Source: Amycolatopsis sp. 195334CR (lineage in GTDB: Bacteria; Actinomycetota; Actinomycetes; Mycobacteriales; Pseudonocardiaceae). From it: a stretch of DNA of 64,000 nt. The stretch spans positions 1,860,001 through 1,924,000 of the forward strand of contig NZ_JAFJMJ010000001.1 of the NCBI RefSeq assembly GCF_017309385.1. Reading direction: 5' to 3'. Each line of letters opens with the position of its first letter. The first letter of the stretch is position 1. The position numbers and the translations under genes are program-made. A model generated the notes under the pieces. The model did no database searches. It saw nothing but the letters and a program-made list of their open reading frames with translations, and had not been told where the DNA came from. Below, piece by piece: positions 16,861 through 24,206 of this stretch.

Positions 16861-17922
16861 ATGGCCGGAAAACCGGGTTTCGACCGACGAACAGCGCTCA
16901 AGGGCGGCCTGACCGTGACCGCGGTCGGTGCGTTCGGCAGCTGGACGGCACACGCCGCCAACGCCGAACTCGCCGCGGGCGCGGCGCCGGAACCGACGAT
17001 CTACAGCACCGCTGACTGGGGCGCCCGACCGCCGAGCGGCGCGATCACCATCGAGAACCACAAACCGACCTACATCGTGGTGCACCACACCGTCGATCCC
17101 GGCAACACCGACGACTTCTCCAAGGAACGCGCGTTCGCCATCTCCAAGGCGATCCAGAACTTCCACATGGACAGCCGGGGCTGGATCGACACCGGGCAGC
17201 AGTTCACCAACAGCCGCGGCGGCTACATCACCGAGGGTAGGCACGAGAGCCTGAAAACCCTGCGCGGCGGCACGAAGCACGTCCAGGGCGCCAACGTCGG
17301 CGGGCACAACAGCCAGGTCATCGGCATCGAGAACGAGGGCCTCTACGTCGACGTCGACGTGCCGAAGGCGCTGTGGGACTCGCTGGTGAAGCTGGTCGCG
17401 TACATGGCAAGCCAGTACGGCATCGGCACCGCGAACATCAAGGGGCACCGGGACTTCAACTCCACCGAATGCCCCGGTGGCGTGCTCTACGGGCGGCTGC
17501 CCGAACTCCGCACGGCGGTGGGCAACGCGCTCGGCACGCCGATCGAGCAGCCGCTGGAGTGGCCGCTGCTCAAACCGGGCGAGACCGGGCCGCGGGTGCT
17601 CGCCGCGCAGCACCTGCTGCGTGACTCCGGCGCCCGCGCCGTGCCCACCGACGGCGTGTTCGGACAGTCCACAAAGGACGCAGTGACCGGACTGGTGGCG
17701 GCGCGCGGGATCGAAGCACACCAGTGCACCGCTTCGGCCCACGCCGACGAGACCGGGTTCTTCGGCGCGGACATCTGGCCGCTGCTGGCGCGTCCGGTGA
17801 AGCCGGGCACCGACAGCGAGGCCGCCCGCGCGGCCGCGGTGCTCACCGACGCGGCGGGTGCCCGCTCCGCCGGCGCCACCGAACTCTCCACGCAGGCCTG
17901 GAAAGAACTGCTCAACGGCTGA
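16861..17922 (+). CDS. Tat-exported N-acetylmuramoyl-L-alanine amidase with peptidoglycan-binding tail
   Basis: A 353-residue exported cell-wall hydrolase. The N-terminus has a twin-arginine signal (FDRRTALKGGLTVTAVGAFG) with cleavage near AHA-AN. The catalytic amidase_2/PGRP domain (about residues 45-225) shows zinc ligands: His in YIVVHHTVDPG and the His/Cys pair in IKGHRDFNSTECPGG. The C-terminal part (about 235-350) resembles a peptidoglycan-binding repeat (RVLAAQHLLRDSGARAVPTD). It would cleave the bond between N-acetylmuramic acid and L-alanine. ATG 16861 follows GAGGGAG. The 184 bases upstream include an AT-richer stretch (16705-16730) that could hold the promoter, with ACCAA-AG-TTGGT as a small inverted repeat. 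Confidence 0.9.
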   Translation: MAGKPGFDRRTALKGGLTVTAVGAFGSWTAHAANAELAAGAAPEPTIYSTADWGARPPSGAITIENHKPTYIVVHHTVDPGNTDDFSKERAFAISKAIQNFHMDSRGWIDTGQQFTNSRGGYITEGRHESLKTLRGGTKHVQGANVGGHNSQVIGIENEGLYVDVDVPKALWDSLVKLVAYMASQYGIGTANIKGHRDFNSTECPGGVLYGRLPELRTAVGNALGTPIEQPLEWPLLKPGETGPRVLAAQHLLRDSGARAVPTDGVFGQSTKDAVTGLVAARGIEAHQCTASAHADETGFFGADIWPLLARPVKPGTDSEAARAAAVLTDAAGARSAGATELSTQAWKELLNG

Positions 17923-18676
17923 GCACTTCGGACAGGAACGCCTCGACCGCGCCCCGGTACGCCCGGGGCGCGGCGAGGTGCACCACGTGGTGCGCGCCCG
18001 GCACCTCGACGTGCCTGCCGTCCGCCGCGCGCGCCGCGACCTGCGCCTGCTGACCGGGCGGCATCGAGCCCCGGCCGCCCTCGACCACCAGCAGCGGGCA
18101 CTTGATCGAGTCCACAATGGACCAGTAGTCGCGCTCGCCCCATTCGGCCGCGATCCGGTACAGGTCCTCGAGGTCCGCCGCGAGGTGGAAGCCGTCCTCG
18201 CGCTCGACCACGCATTCGGTGAAGTAGTCGCCGAGGTCGCCGAAGAAGGCGCGGACGTGCGCGAGCGATTCGAACGGGACCGGCCACGAGTCGAAGTACG
18301 AGCGCCACTGGTCCACCGTCTTGCCGACCTGGTCCGGCGCCATGTCCTCGGAGACCACCGCGCGCACCAGCTCCGGCGCGGCCGCCGCGGCACCCCAGGC
18401 GTGCAACCCGCCCATGGAGTGGCCGATCAGGATCGCGGGTCCCTCGTCCAGGTGGCGGATGGTGTCGAGCACGTCGTCGACGAAGCGTTCCGTCCGCCAG
18501 GGACCGGTCCTCGCGGCCCGCCCGTGCCCGGCGGCGTCCAGCGCGACCACGTGCCCGTACGGCTTGAGCCACTGCGCGACCGTCCACCAGGTCCGCGCGC
18601 GGCCCATCAGGCCGTGGAGCAGCAGGATCGGCGGGCCGTCGCCACCGAAGTCAACAACAGTGTCACGCTGGTCCAT
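17912..18676 (-). CDS. Alpha/beta hydrolase
   Basis: A 254-residue alpha/beta-hydrolase fold enzyme. The oxyanion motif ILLLHGLMGRARTWW is near residue 18, the nucleophile elbow GHSMGG near residue 95, and the catalytic His lies in VPGAHHVVHLAAP near residue 233. Substrate is unknown; it could be an esterase or haloperoxidase-type enzyme. GGGAG lies six bases before ATG 18676, and this ribosome binding site is inside the start region of the divergent peptidase gene. The last 11 bases overlap the convergent amidase gene. Confidence 0.88.
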   Translation of the reverse strand: MDQRDTVVDFGGDGPPILLLHGLMGRARTWWTVAQWLKPYGHVVALDAAGHGRAARTGPWRTERFVDDVLDTIRHLDEGPAILIGHSMGGLHAWGAAAAAPELVRAVVSEDMAPDQVGKTVDQWRSYFDSWPVPFESLAHVRAFFGDLGDYFTECVVEREDGFHLAADLEDLYRIAAEWGERDYWSIVDSIKCPLLVVEGGRGSMPPGQQAQVAARAADGRHVEVPGAHHVVHLAAPRAYRGAVEAFLSEVLSR

Positions 18677-18690
18677 CTATGCTCCCGCCC

Positions 18691-20115
18691 ATGCGCCGCC
18701 ACCTCGTCCTCTGCGGTCTGGTGCCGCTCATTATCGGCTGCACCCCCGACCGTCCCGGTGCACCACCGGCCGCCGCGCCCGGCACGGCGTCGCCGGGTGC
18801 GCCGGGTGCGGGTGATCCCGCGTACCCGAACGACGGCAACGGCGGGTACGACGCGCTCGGGTACGACGTCTCGATCGGCTACGACCCGGCCTCGAAGCGG
18901 CTCGACGGCGATTCCACCGTCACCGCGAAGGCCACGCAGGACCTGAGCCGGTTCAACCTGGACCTGCGCGGGTTGGACGTGGCCTCGGTGGAGGTCGACG
19001 GGCAGCAGGCCTCGTTCACCCGCGAAGGCGAGTTCGAGCTGGTGATCACCCCGGCGCAAACGCTTGCAACTGGGCAGACGTTCAAGGCGCGGGTGCGGTA
19101 CTCCGGTGAGCCGGGCAGTGGTGAGGAGGGCCTCGGGGCCGGTGGCTGGCACCCGTCGCCGTCCGGTGGGGCCTACGTGGTCGGGCAGCCGCACTCGGCC
19201 GCGTACTGGTATCCGGTGAACGAGACGCCGCGGGACAAGGCCACCTTCCGGGTGACCGCGCGCGTGCCGGAGGGCTGGTCGGTGGTGTCGGGCGGGGTCG
19301 AGGAGAGCACCACGACGGCCAACGGCCAGACCACCTCCACCTGGCGGGACGACACCCCGGCCGCGAGCTACCTGACCACCGTCGCGATCGACCGCTTCAC
19401 CTTCGACCGGAGCACGCTGCCCGACGGGAAACCGCTGGTGAACGCGTTTGCGCCGGGTGCGGAGAGCAAGCGGGAGGTGGCCGCGCGCACGGCCGAGGCG
19501 GTCGAGTTCCTGGCATCGCGCTTCGGCCCGTACCCGCAGACCGCGACCGGCGGCATCTACACCGACGACCGGATCGGGTACTCGCTGGAGACGCAGGGGC
19601 GGCCGACCTACGCGAACTGGGCCGATCTGGAGACGGTGGTGCACGAGCTGGCGCACCAGTGGTACGGGAACTCGGTGTCGGTCCGGGACTGGTCAGATGT
19701 CTGCCTGAACGAATGCGTGGCGAGTTACAGCCAGTGGCTGTGGGCGGAGGCCAAGGAGGAGGCCGATCTGGACGACCGGTACCGCTCGACGGTGGAGCGG
19801 ACCAGGGAGAGCACGCGGCTGTGGTCGGCGAAACTGCACGAAGCGCCCGCGGGCGCCGAGTTCGACGGGGTGTACGACAAGGGCATCCTGGCCATGCACG
19901 CCCTGCGGCGGACCATCGGCGAGGAGCCGTTCGCGGCGGTGCTGCGGGAGTGGCCGGGGCTGCACAAGGACGGGAACGCCACCTGGCGGGAGTTCGAAGG
20001 CTTCATCAGCGCGAAAGCGGGCCGGACGGACCTCGGCCCCTTCTTCGACGCCTGGTTCCGCGGCACCGACCTACCCCCCGACGAGTTCCTCCACCCCGGC
20101 TCCCTGCGCCCCTGA
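18691..20115 (+). CDS. M1 family zinc metallopeptidase lipoprotein
   Basis: A roughly 474-residue secreted peptidase. The N-terminus is a lipoprotein signal (HLVLCGLVPLIIGCTPDRPG) with lipobox LIIGC, followed by a Pro/Ala/Gly-rich linker. The beta-sandwich N-domain is followed by the gluzincin catalytic core: HELAHQW (zinc His ligands, catalytic Glu) and the downstream Glu in CLNECVASY. It probably cleaves N-terminal residues of peptides outside the membrane. ATG 18691 and ATG 18679 are both possible; neither has a ribosome binding site. The divergent hydrolase gene begins 2 or 14 bases away. Confidence 0.9.
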   Translation: MRRHLVLCGLVPLIIGCTPDRPGAPPAAAPGTASPGAPGAGDPAYPNDGNGGYDALGYDVSIGYDPASKRLDGDSTVTAKATQDLSRFNLDLRGLDVASVEVDGQQASFTREGEFELVITPAQTLATGQTFKARVRYSGEPGSGEEGLGAGGWHPSPSGGAYVVGQPHSAAYWYPVNETPRDKATFRVTARVPEGWSVVSGGVEESTTTANGQTTSTWRDDTPAASYLTTVAIDRFTFDRSTLPDGKPLVNAFAPGAESKREVAARTAEAVEFLASRFGPYPQTATGGIYTDDRIGYSLETQGRPTYANWADLETVVHELAHQWYGNSVSVRDWSDVCLNECVASYSQWLWAEAKEEADLDDRYRSTVERTRESTRLWSAKLHEAPAGAEFDGVYDKGILAMHALRRTIGEEPFAAVLREWPGLHKDGNATWREFEGFISAKAGRTDLGPFFDAWFRGTDLPPDEFLHPGSLRP

Positions 20116-20130
20116 TTCGCGGCGACCGTC

Positions 20131-20187
20131 GTGCAGTGAATGTGGCTTTCACTGCGGAATCGGCAGTGAAAGCCACATTCACTGCAC
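20131..20187. repeat. Perfect 25-bp inverted repeat with 7-base loop (double-hairpin repeat, copy 1)
   Basis: The arms 20131-20155 and 20163-20187 are perfect reverse complements, separated by GGAATCG. Each arm is itself a small hairpin (GCAGTGAA-TGTGGCT-TTCACTGC). It lies between the M1 peptidase and mhuD genes and could also terminate transcription. Related copies are at 37942-37998, 38120-38165 and, more distantly, 38261-38305. Confidence 0.9.
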
Positions 20188-20246
20188 CAAGCAGGACGAG
20201 GAGGCGGCGGAAGCCGGGGTGGCCCGCCACGACGTAGGCTGGCCCC

Positions 20247-20558
20247 ATGGCAGTGGTGAAGATCAACGCAATCGAGGTCCCCGAGGGCGCCGGCCCCGAG
20301 CTGGAGAAGCGGTTCATGGCGCGCCTCCACGCGGTCGACGGGCAGCCCGGCTTCATCTCGTTCGAGTTGCTGCGGCCGGTCGCCGGGGACAACCGGTACT
20401 TCGTCTACTCCAAGTGGGAGACCGAGGAGCACTTCCGGGCGTGGGCCGACGGCCCGGCCAAGGAGGCCCACGGCGGCCAGCGCAAGCCGGTGGCCAGTGG
20501 CGCCAGCCTGCTCGAGTTCGAGGTCGTGCTGAGCACCGTGGACAGCACCGACCAGTGA
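20247..20558 (+). CDS. mhuD: Heme-degrading monooxygenase MhuD-like
   Basis: A 103-residue ABM-fold protein closely resembling M. tuberculosis MhuD (Rv3592) over its full length: VVKINAIEVP at the start, GPELEKRF, QPGFISFELLRPV, and GASLLEFEVVL at the end. The residues needed by MhuD are conserved: Asn7, Trp66 and the heme-ligating His75. MhuD enzymes open the heme ring with oxygen to release iron and produce mycobilins without carbon monoxide. In this window another iron gene, fhuF, lies 10 kb away under an iron box. Its stop overlaps the SIR2 start by four bases. A double-hairpin repeat precedes it; no iron box was found directly upstream. Confidence 0.9.
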   Translation: MAVVKINAIEVPEGAGPELEKRFMARLHAVDGQPGFISFELLRPVAGDNRYFVYSKWETEEHFRAWADGPAKEAHGGQRKPVASGASLLEFEVVLSTVDSTDQ

Positions 20559-21373
20559 CCGCGGAGATCGACCGCGCCGCCGAGTGGATCGGCGGCGCGG
20601 ACGCGGTGCTGGTCTGCGCGGGCGCGGGCATGGGCGTCGACTCCGGGCTGCCCGACTACCGCGGTGACGAGGGCTTCTGGCGCGCCTACCCGCCGTACGC
20701 CCGCCTCGGCCTGAGCTTCGCCGAGTTGGCCGACCCCGGCCACTTCGGCGCGGATCCCGAACTGGCCTGGGGGTTCTTCGGCCACCGGCTGGACCTGTAC
20801 CGGAACACCGTGCCGCACCGGGGGTTCGGGCTGCTGCGCGGGTGGCACGCGAGCACCAGGGTGTTCACCTCCAATGTGGACGGTCAGTTCCAGCGGGCGG
20901 GCTGGCCCGAGGACCACGTCGGCGAGGTGCACGGCTCGATCCACCACCTGCAGTGCTTCACCGGCTGCTCGGACCGGATCTGGTCCGCCGACGGCATCGA
21001 GGTCCAGGTCGACCCGGACACCATGCGGGCGCACCCGCCGCTACCCGCCTGTCCCGATTGCGGTGGCCTCGCGCGCCCGAACATCCTGATGTTCGACGAC
21101 TTCGGCTGGCTCCCCCACCGCAGCGACGGCCCGCTCGAAGCGCTCACCGCCTGGCGCCGCAAGCACCGCGACCTGGTGGTCGTCGAACTGGGCGCGGGGC
21201 AGGCCGTGCCGACCGTGCGCCGCTACGCCGAGCTCGCCAGCGCGGCCACCGGCAAGCTGATCCGGATCAACCCGCGCGAGGCCGAGGTGCGGCACGGGCG
21301 CGGGATCTCGCTGCCGCTCCCGTCGCTGGAAGCGTTGTCCCTCATCGACTCCGCGCTCACACCGGCACGGTGA
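20555..21373 (+). CDS. SIR2 family NAD-dependent protein deacylase-like
   Basis: A 272-residue sirtuin-like protein. Seen motifs are GAGMGVDSGLPDYRG (NAD binding), TSNVDGQFQRAGW, the catalytic His in GEVHGSIHHLQC, and a zinc pair in CPDCGGLARPNILMFDD. The first Cys pair (QCFTGC) is also present, so the zinc ribbon may be intact. Sirtuins remove acyl groups from lysine using NAD. The GTG start shares GTGA with the mhuD stop, implying coupled translation with heme degradation, an odd pairing. The 3' end overlaps the convergent gene by 17 bases. Confidence 0.85.
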   Translation: MTAEIDRAAEWIGGADAVLVCAGAGMGVDSGLPDYRGDEGFWRAYPPYARLGLSFAELADPGHFGADPELAWGFFGHRLDLYRNTVPHRGFGLLRGWHASTRVFTSNVDGQFQRAGWPEDHVGEVHGSIHHLQCFTGCSDRIWSADGIEVQVDPDTMRAHPPLPACPDCGGLARPNILMFDDFGWLPHRSDGPLEALTAWRRKHRDLVVVELGAGQAVPTVRRYAELASAATGKLIRINPREAEVRHGRGISLPLPSLEALSLIDSALTPAR

Positions 21374-22334
21374 GCTGGGCGTAGACCGCGTCGTGGTCGC
21401 TGGCCGCGACGTCGAACACCTGGAAGTCGCGCACGGCCACCCGGTCGTCGACCAGGATGTGGTCGATGGTCACCGGCGGCGGGAACAGCTTGCCCGGCCA
21501 GGTCGGCCGGAACCCCTTGCCCAGCTCGTCCGCCGCGTCGGCGTACCCGGCGTCGATCAGCTCGCGGAACGACGCGTGGTCGAAGGTGGCGTTGAAGTCA
21601 CCGGCCAGGATCCGCACCGGCAGGTCGGCCGTCGGCTCGGGCAGTCCGGCCAGCTCGGCCTTCCAGTCCACGGGTGACTCCACCGGCGGCATCGGGTGCA
21701 CCGCGACGATCTCCACGCCGCTGCCGTCCCCGAACTCGACCCGCGCGCTCGGCTGGCGCAGCTTCGACGGCCCGGCCAGCTGCGCCTCGGTCAGCGGGTA
21801 CTTCGACACCAGCCCGGACCCGGCGCCCCCGCGGATCGGGTGCAGCACCCGGTGCGGCAGCAGGGTGAACAAGCCCGCGCGGTCGAGGTCCTCCACCATC
21901 GCCGGGCTCAGCTCCAGCAGGCTCAGCACCTCGACCTGGTTGGCCCGCACCAGTTCCACAATGGACTGCGCCTCGGCCCGGCCGACGAACAGGTTCGACG
22001 CCATCACGCGCAGGTCCCGCCCGGTCACCGCGGGCTGCTCCTCGGCGACGAACCGCGGCACCAGCACCGAGACCAGGGCGGCCACCAGCAGCAGCACCAC
22101 CGCGCCGGTCTTCCACCGCCGCAGCACCAGCGCGAGCACACCGAGCAGCAGCCCGGCCGCGGTCAGGTAGGGCGTCAGCGCGAGTGCGGCCGTGGTGTAG
22201 GCGTTGCCGTCGATGCCGAACAGGCGCATCGCGACCAGCACCACGAACGGCACGGTGGCCAGCACCAGCAGTCCGGTCACCACGCGCGCACCCGGGCTCA
22301 CCTTGCGTGGCGGTGCCTCCTGCTGAGCGATCAT
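21357..22334 (-). CDS. Membrane-anchored endonuclease/exonuclease/phosphatase family protein
   Basis: A 325-residue protein with three N-terminal transmembrane segments (about residues 18-90) followed by an extracytoplasmic EEP domain. EEP motifs are MASNLFVGRAEAQ, the Glu-containing VLSLLELSP, LAGDFNATFDHASF, TIDHILVDDR and the terminal SDHDAVYA. This architecture is common in actinobacteria; the substrate could be a phospholipid, nucleotide or nucleic acid outside the cell. ATG 22334 is preferred since the first transmembrane segment follows soon after; an in-frame start 66 bases upstream is less likely. Confidence 0.87.
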   Translation of the reverse strand: MIAQQEAPPRKVSPGARVVTGLLVLATVPFVVLVAMRLFGIDGNAYTTAALALTPYLTAAGLLLGVLALVLRRWKTGAVVLLLVAALVSVLVPRFVAEEQPAVTGRDLRVMASNLFVGRAEAQSIVELVRANQVEVLSLLELSPAMVEDLDRAGLFTLLPHRVLHPIRGGAGSGLVSKYPLTEAQLAGPSKLRQPSARVEFGDGSGVEIVAVHPMPPVESPVDWKAELAGLPEPTADLPVRILAGDFNATFDHASFRELIDAGYADAADELGKGFRPTWPGKLFPPPVTIDHILVDDRVAVRDFQVFDVAASDHDAVYAQLTVPV

Positions 22335-22443
22335 GCCGCCAGTATGCCCAAATCCGCTGACAGACCTTGACAGCGCGCTGTGCGCGGTCTGCCAGGGCAC
22401 CCGGTCATCTTGGGATCAAGCGCGACACGTGAAGGAGGAGAAC

Positions 22444-23412
22444 ATGTCGCACGCGATCCGGGCCGAGGGCCTGGTGAAGACCTACGGGGAGACGAAGGCG
22501 CTGGCCGGGGTGGACCTGGAGGTGCCGACCGGCAAGGTGGTCGGGGTGCTTGGGCCCAACGGCGCGGGCAAGACCACCGCCGTCCGCATCCTCGCCACGC
22601 TGATCCAGCCCGACGCCGGGTACGCCGAGGTCGGCGGGTTCGACGTGGTGAAGGACCCGGTGCGGGTCCGCGGCCTGATCGGCCTGACCGGGCAGTACGC
22701 CTCGGTGGACGAGGACCTGTCCGGCACCGAGAACCTGGTGCTGATCGGGCGGTTGCTGGAGTTCAGCCGAGCCGACGCGCGAGCACGGGCCAAGGAGCTG
22801 CTGGAGCAGTTCGAGCTGACCGACGCCGCGACCCGGCCGATCCGGACCTACTCCGGCGGCATGCGGCGGCGGCTGGACCTGGCCGCCAGCCTGGTCGGCC
22901 GGCCGCGGGTGCTGTACCTGGACGAGCCGACCACCGGACTGGACCCGCACGCCCGCAACGAGGTGTGGGGCGTGGTCCGCGGGCTGATCGCCGACGGCGC
23001 CACGGTGCTGCTGACCACGCAGTACCTGGAGGAGGCCGATCAGCTGGCCGACACGATCACCGTGTTCGACCACGGCCGGGTGGTGGCGAACGGCCGTTCC
23101 GACGAGCTGAAGCGGCGCGTCGGCGGACAGACGCTCCAGGTGCGCCCGACCGCGGTCGCCGACCTGGACCTGGTCGAGCGCATCCTCGGCGAGCTGACCG
23201 GCGCCCGGCCGCACCGCGACACCGCCACCGGCCTGCTCACCGCGCCGGTCGCCGACCCGATGTTGCTGTCCACTTTGGTCCGCAGGCTGGACGAAGCCGG
23301 CGTGACCGCCGACGAACTGGCGTTGCGCCTGCCCAGCCTGGACGAGGTGTTCCTGGCGCTGACCGGGCACACCGCCGAGGAGACCACCGAACGAGAAGGG
23401 AGCCTGGTGTGA
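22444..23412 (+). CDS. ABC transporter ATP-binding protein, DrrA-like
   Basis: A 322-residue ATPase of the daunorubicin-resistance (DrrA) ABC-2 type. Walker A GPNGAGKTTAVR (near residue 38), signature YSGGMRRRLDLA, Walker B VLYLDEPTTGLDP, and a C-terminal extension with SLDEVFLALTGH, which is typical of DrrA proteins. With the next gene it forms an exporter for a lipid, antibiotic or other amphiphile. GGAGGAG directly precedes ATG 22444. Upstream, the inverted repeat CTTG-GGAT-CAAG at 22409-22420 could be a regulator site (weak). Confidence 0.93.
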   Translation: MSHAIRAEGLVKTYGETKALAGVDLEVPTGKVVGVLGPNGAGKTTAVRILATLIQPDAGYAEVGGFDVVKDPVRVRGLIGLTGQYASVDEDLSGTENLVLIGRLLEFSRADARARAKELLEQFELTDAATRPIRTYSGGMRRRLDLAASLVGRPRVLYLDEPTTGLDPHARNEVWGVVRGLIADGATVLLTTQYLEEADQLADTITVFDHGRVVANGRSDELKRRVGGQTLQVRPTAVADLDLVERILGELTGARPHRDTATGLLTAPVADPMLLSTLVRRLDEAGVTADELALRLPSLDEVFLALTGHTAEETTEREGSLV

Positions 23413-24206
23413 CCACGATGACCGCGCCACCGCGGTACGTCAGCCCGGCCAGGAGCGTGCGCCACGGGTTCACCCTGGCCTGGCGCGGTGTGCTGAAGGT
23501 GCGCAAGAACCCCGAGCAGCTGGCCGACGTGGTGCTGATGCCGATCGTCTTCCTGGCCATGTTCGTCTACCTGTTCGGCGGGGCCATCTCCGGCGACACC
23601 GGCACCTACCTGACCATGGTGGTGCCCGGGGTGATGGTGATGAACATCATGCAGGTGGCGCTGACCATCGGCGTGCACATGAACACCGACGTGTCCAAGG
23701 GCCTCTACGACCGGTTCCGCAGCATGCCGATCGCGCGGTCCGCCCCGCTGTTCGGCGCGGTGCTGGCCGACGTGGTGCGGTACCTGGTCTGCCTGGTGGT
23801 GCTGCTGGTGGTGGCCACCCTGATGGGCTACCGGATCAGCACCGATCCGGCGTCCCTGCTGGCCGCTTCCGCGCTGGTGGTGTTGTTCGGGCTGTGCTTC
23901 TGCTGGATCTCGGTTTTCGTCGGCATGGTGATGCGCACCCCGGGCGCGGTGCAGGGGCTGATGTTCGTCTTCATCATGCCGTTGACCTTCGGCAGCAACG
24001 TCTTCGTGCCGTCGGAGACGATGCCCGGCTGGCTGCAGGCGTGGACCGACATCAGCCCGGTGAGCCTGCTCTCCGACGCCCTGCGAGGCCTGCTCAACGG
24101 CGGCGCGGTGGCCGGCCCACTGGTCGGCGCGCTGGCCTGGATGGCCGCGGTGCTGGCGGTGTTCTTCCCGCTCGCCATGCGCTCCTACCGCAAGCGCGTC
24201 ACCTAG
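23409..24206 (+). CDS. ABC-2 type transporter permease, DrrB-like
   Basis: A 265-residue permease with six hydrophobic segments and the ABC-2 family signature region IMPLTFGSNVFVPSETMPGWLQ near residue 195 followed by DISPVSLLSDALRGLL. The GTG start overlaps the ATPase stop by four bases (GTGA). It pairs with the DrrA-like ATPase for export. Its stop codon is interleaved with that of the convergent AfsR-type regulator (CTAG at 24203-24206), so the two units meet with no intergenic space. Confidence 0.92.
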   Translation: MTTMTAPPRYVSPARSVRHGFTLAWRGVLKVRKNPEQLADVVLMPIVFLAMFVYLFGGAISGDTGTYLTMVVPGVMVMNIMQVALTIGVHMNTDVSKGLYDRFRSMPIARSAPLFGAVLADVVRYLVCLVVLLVVATLMGYRISTDPASLLAASALVVLFGLCFCWISVFVGMVMRTPGAVQGLMFVFIMPLTFGSNVFVPSETMPGWLQAWTDISPVSLLSDALRGLLNGGAVAGPLVGALAWMAAVLAVFFPLAMRSYRKRVT

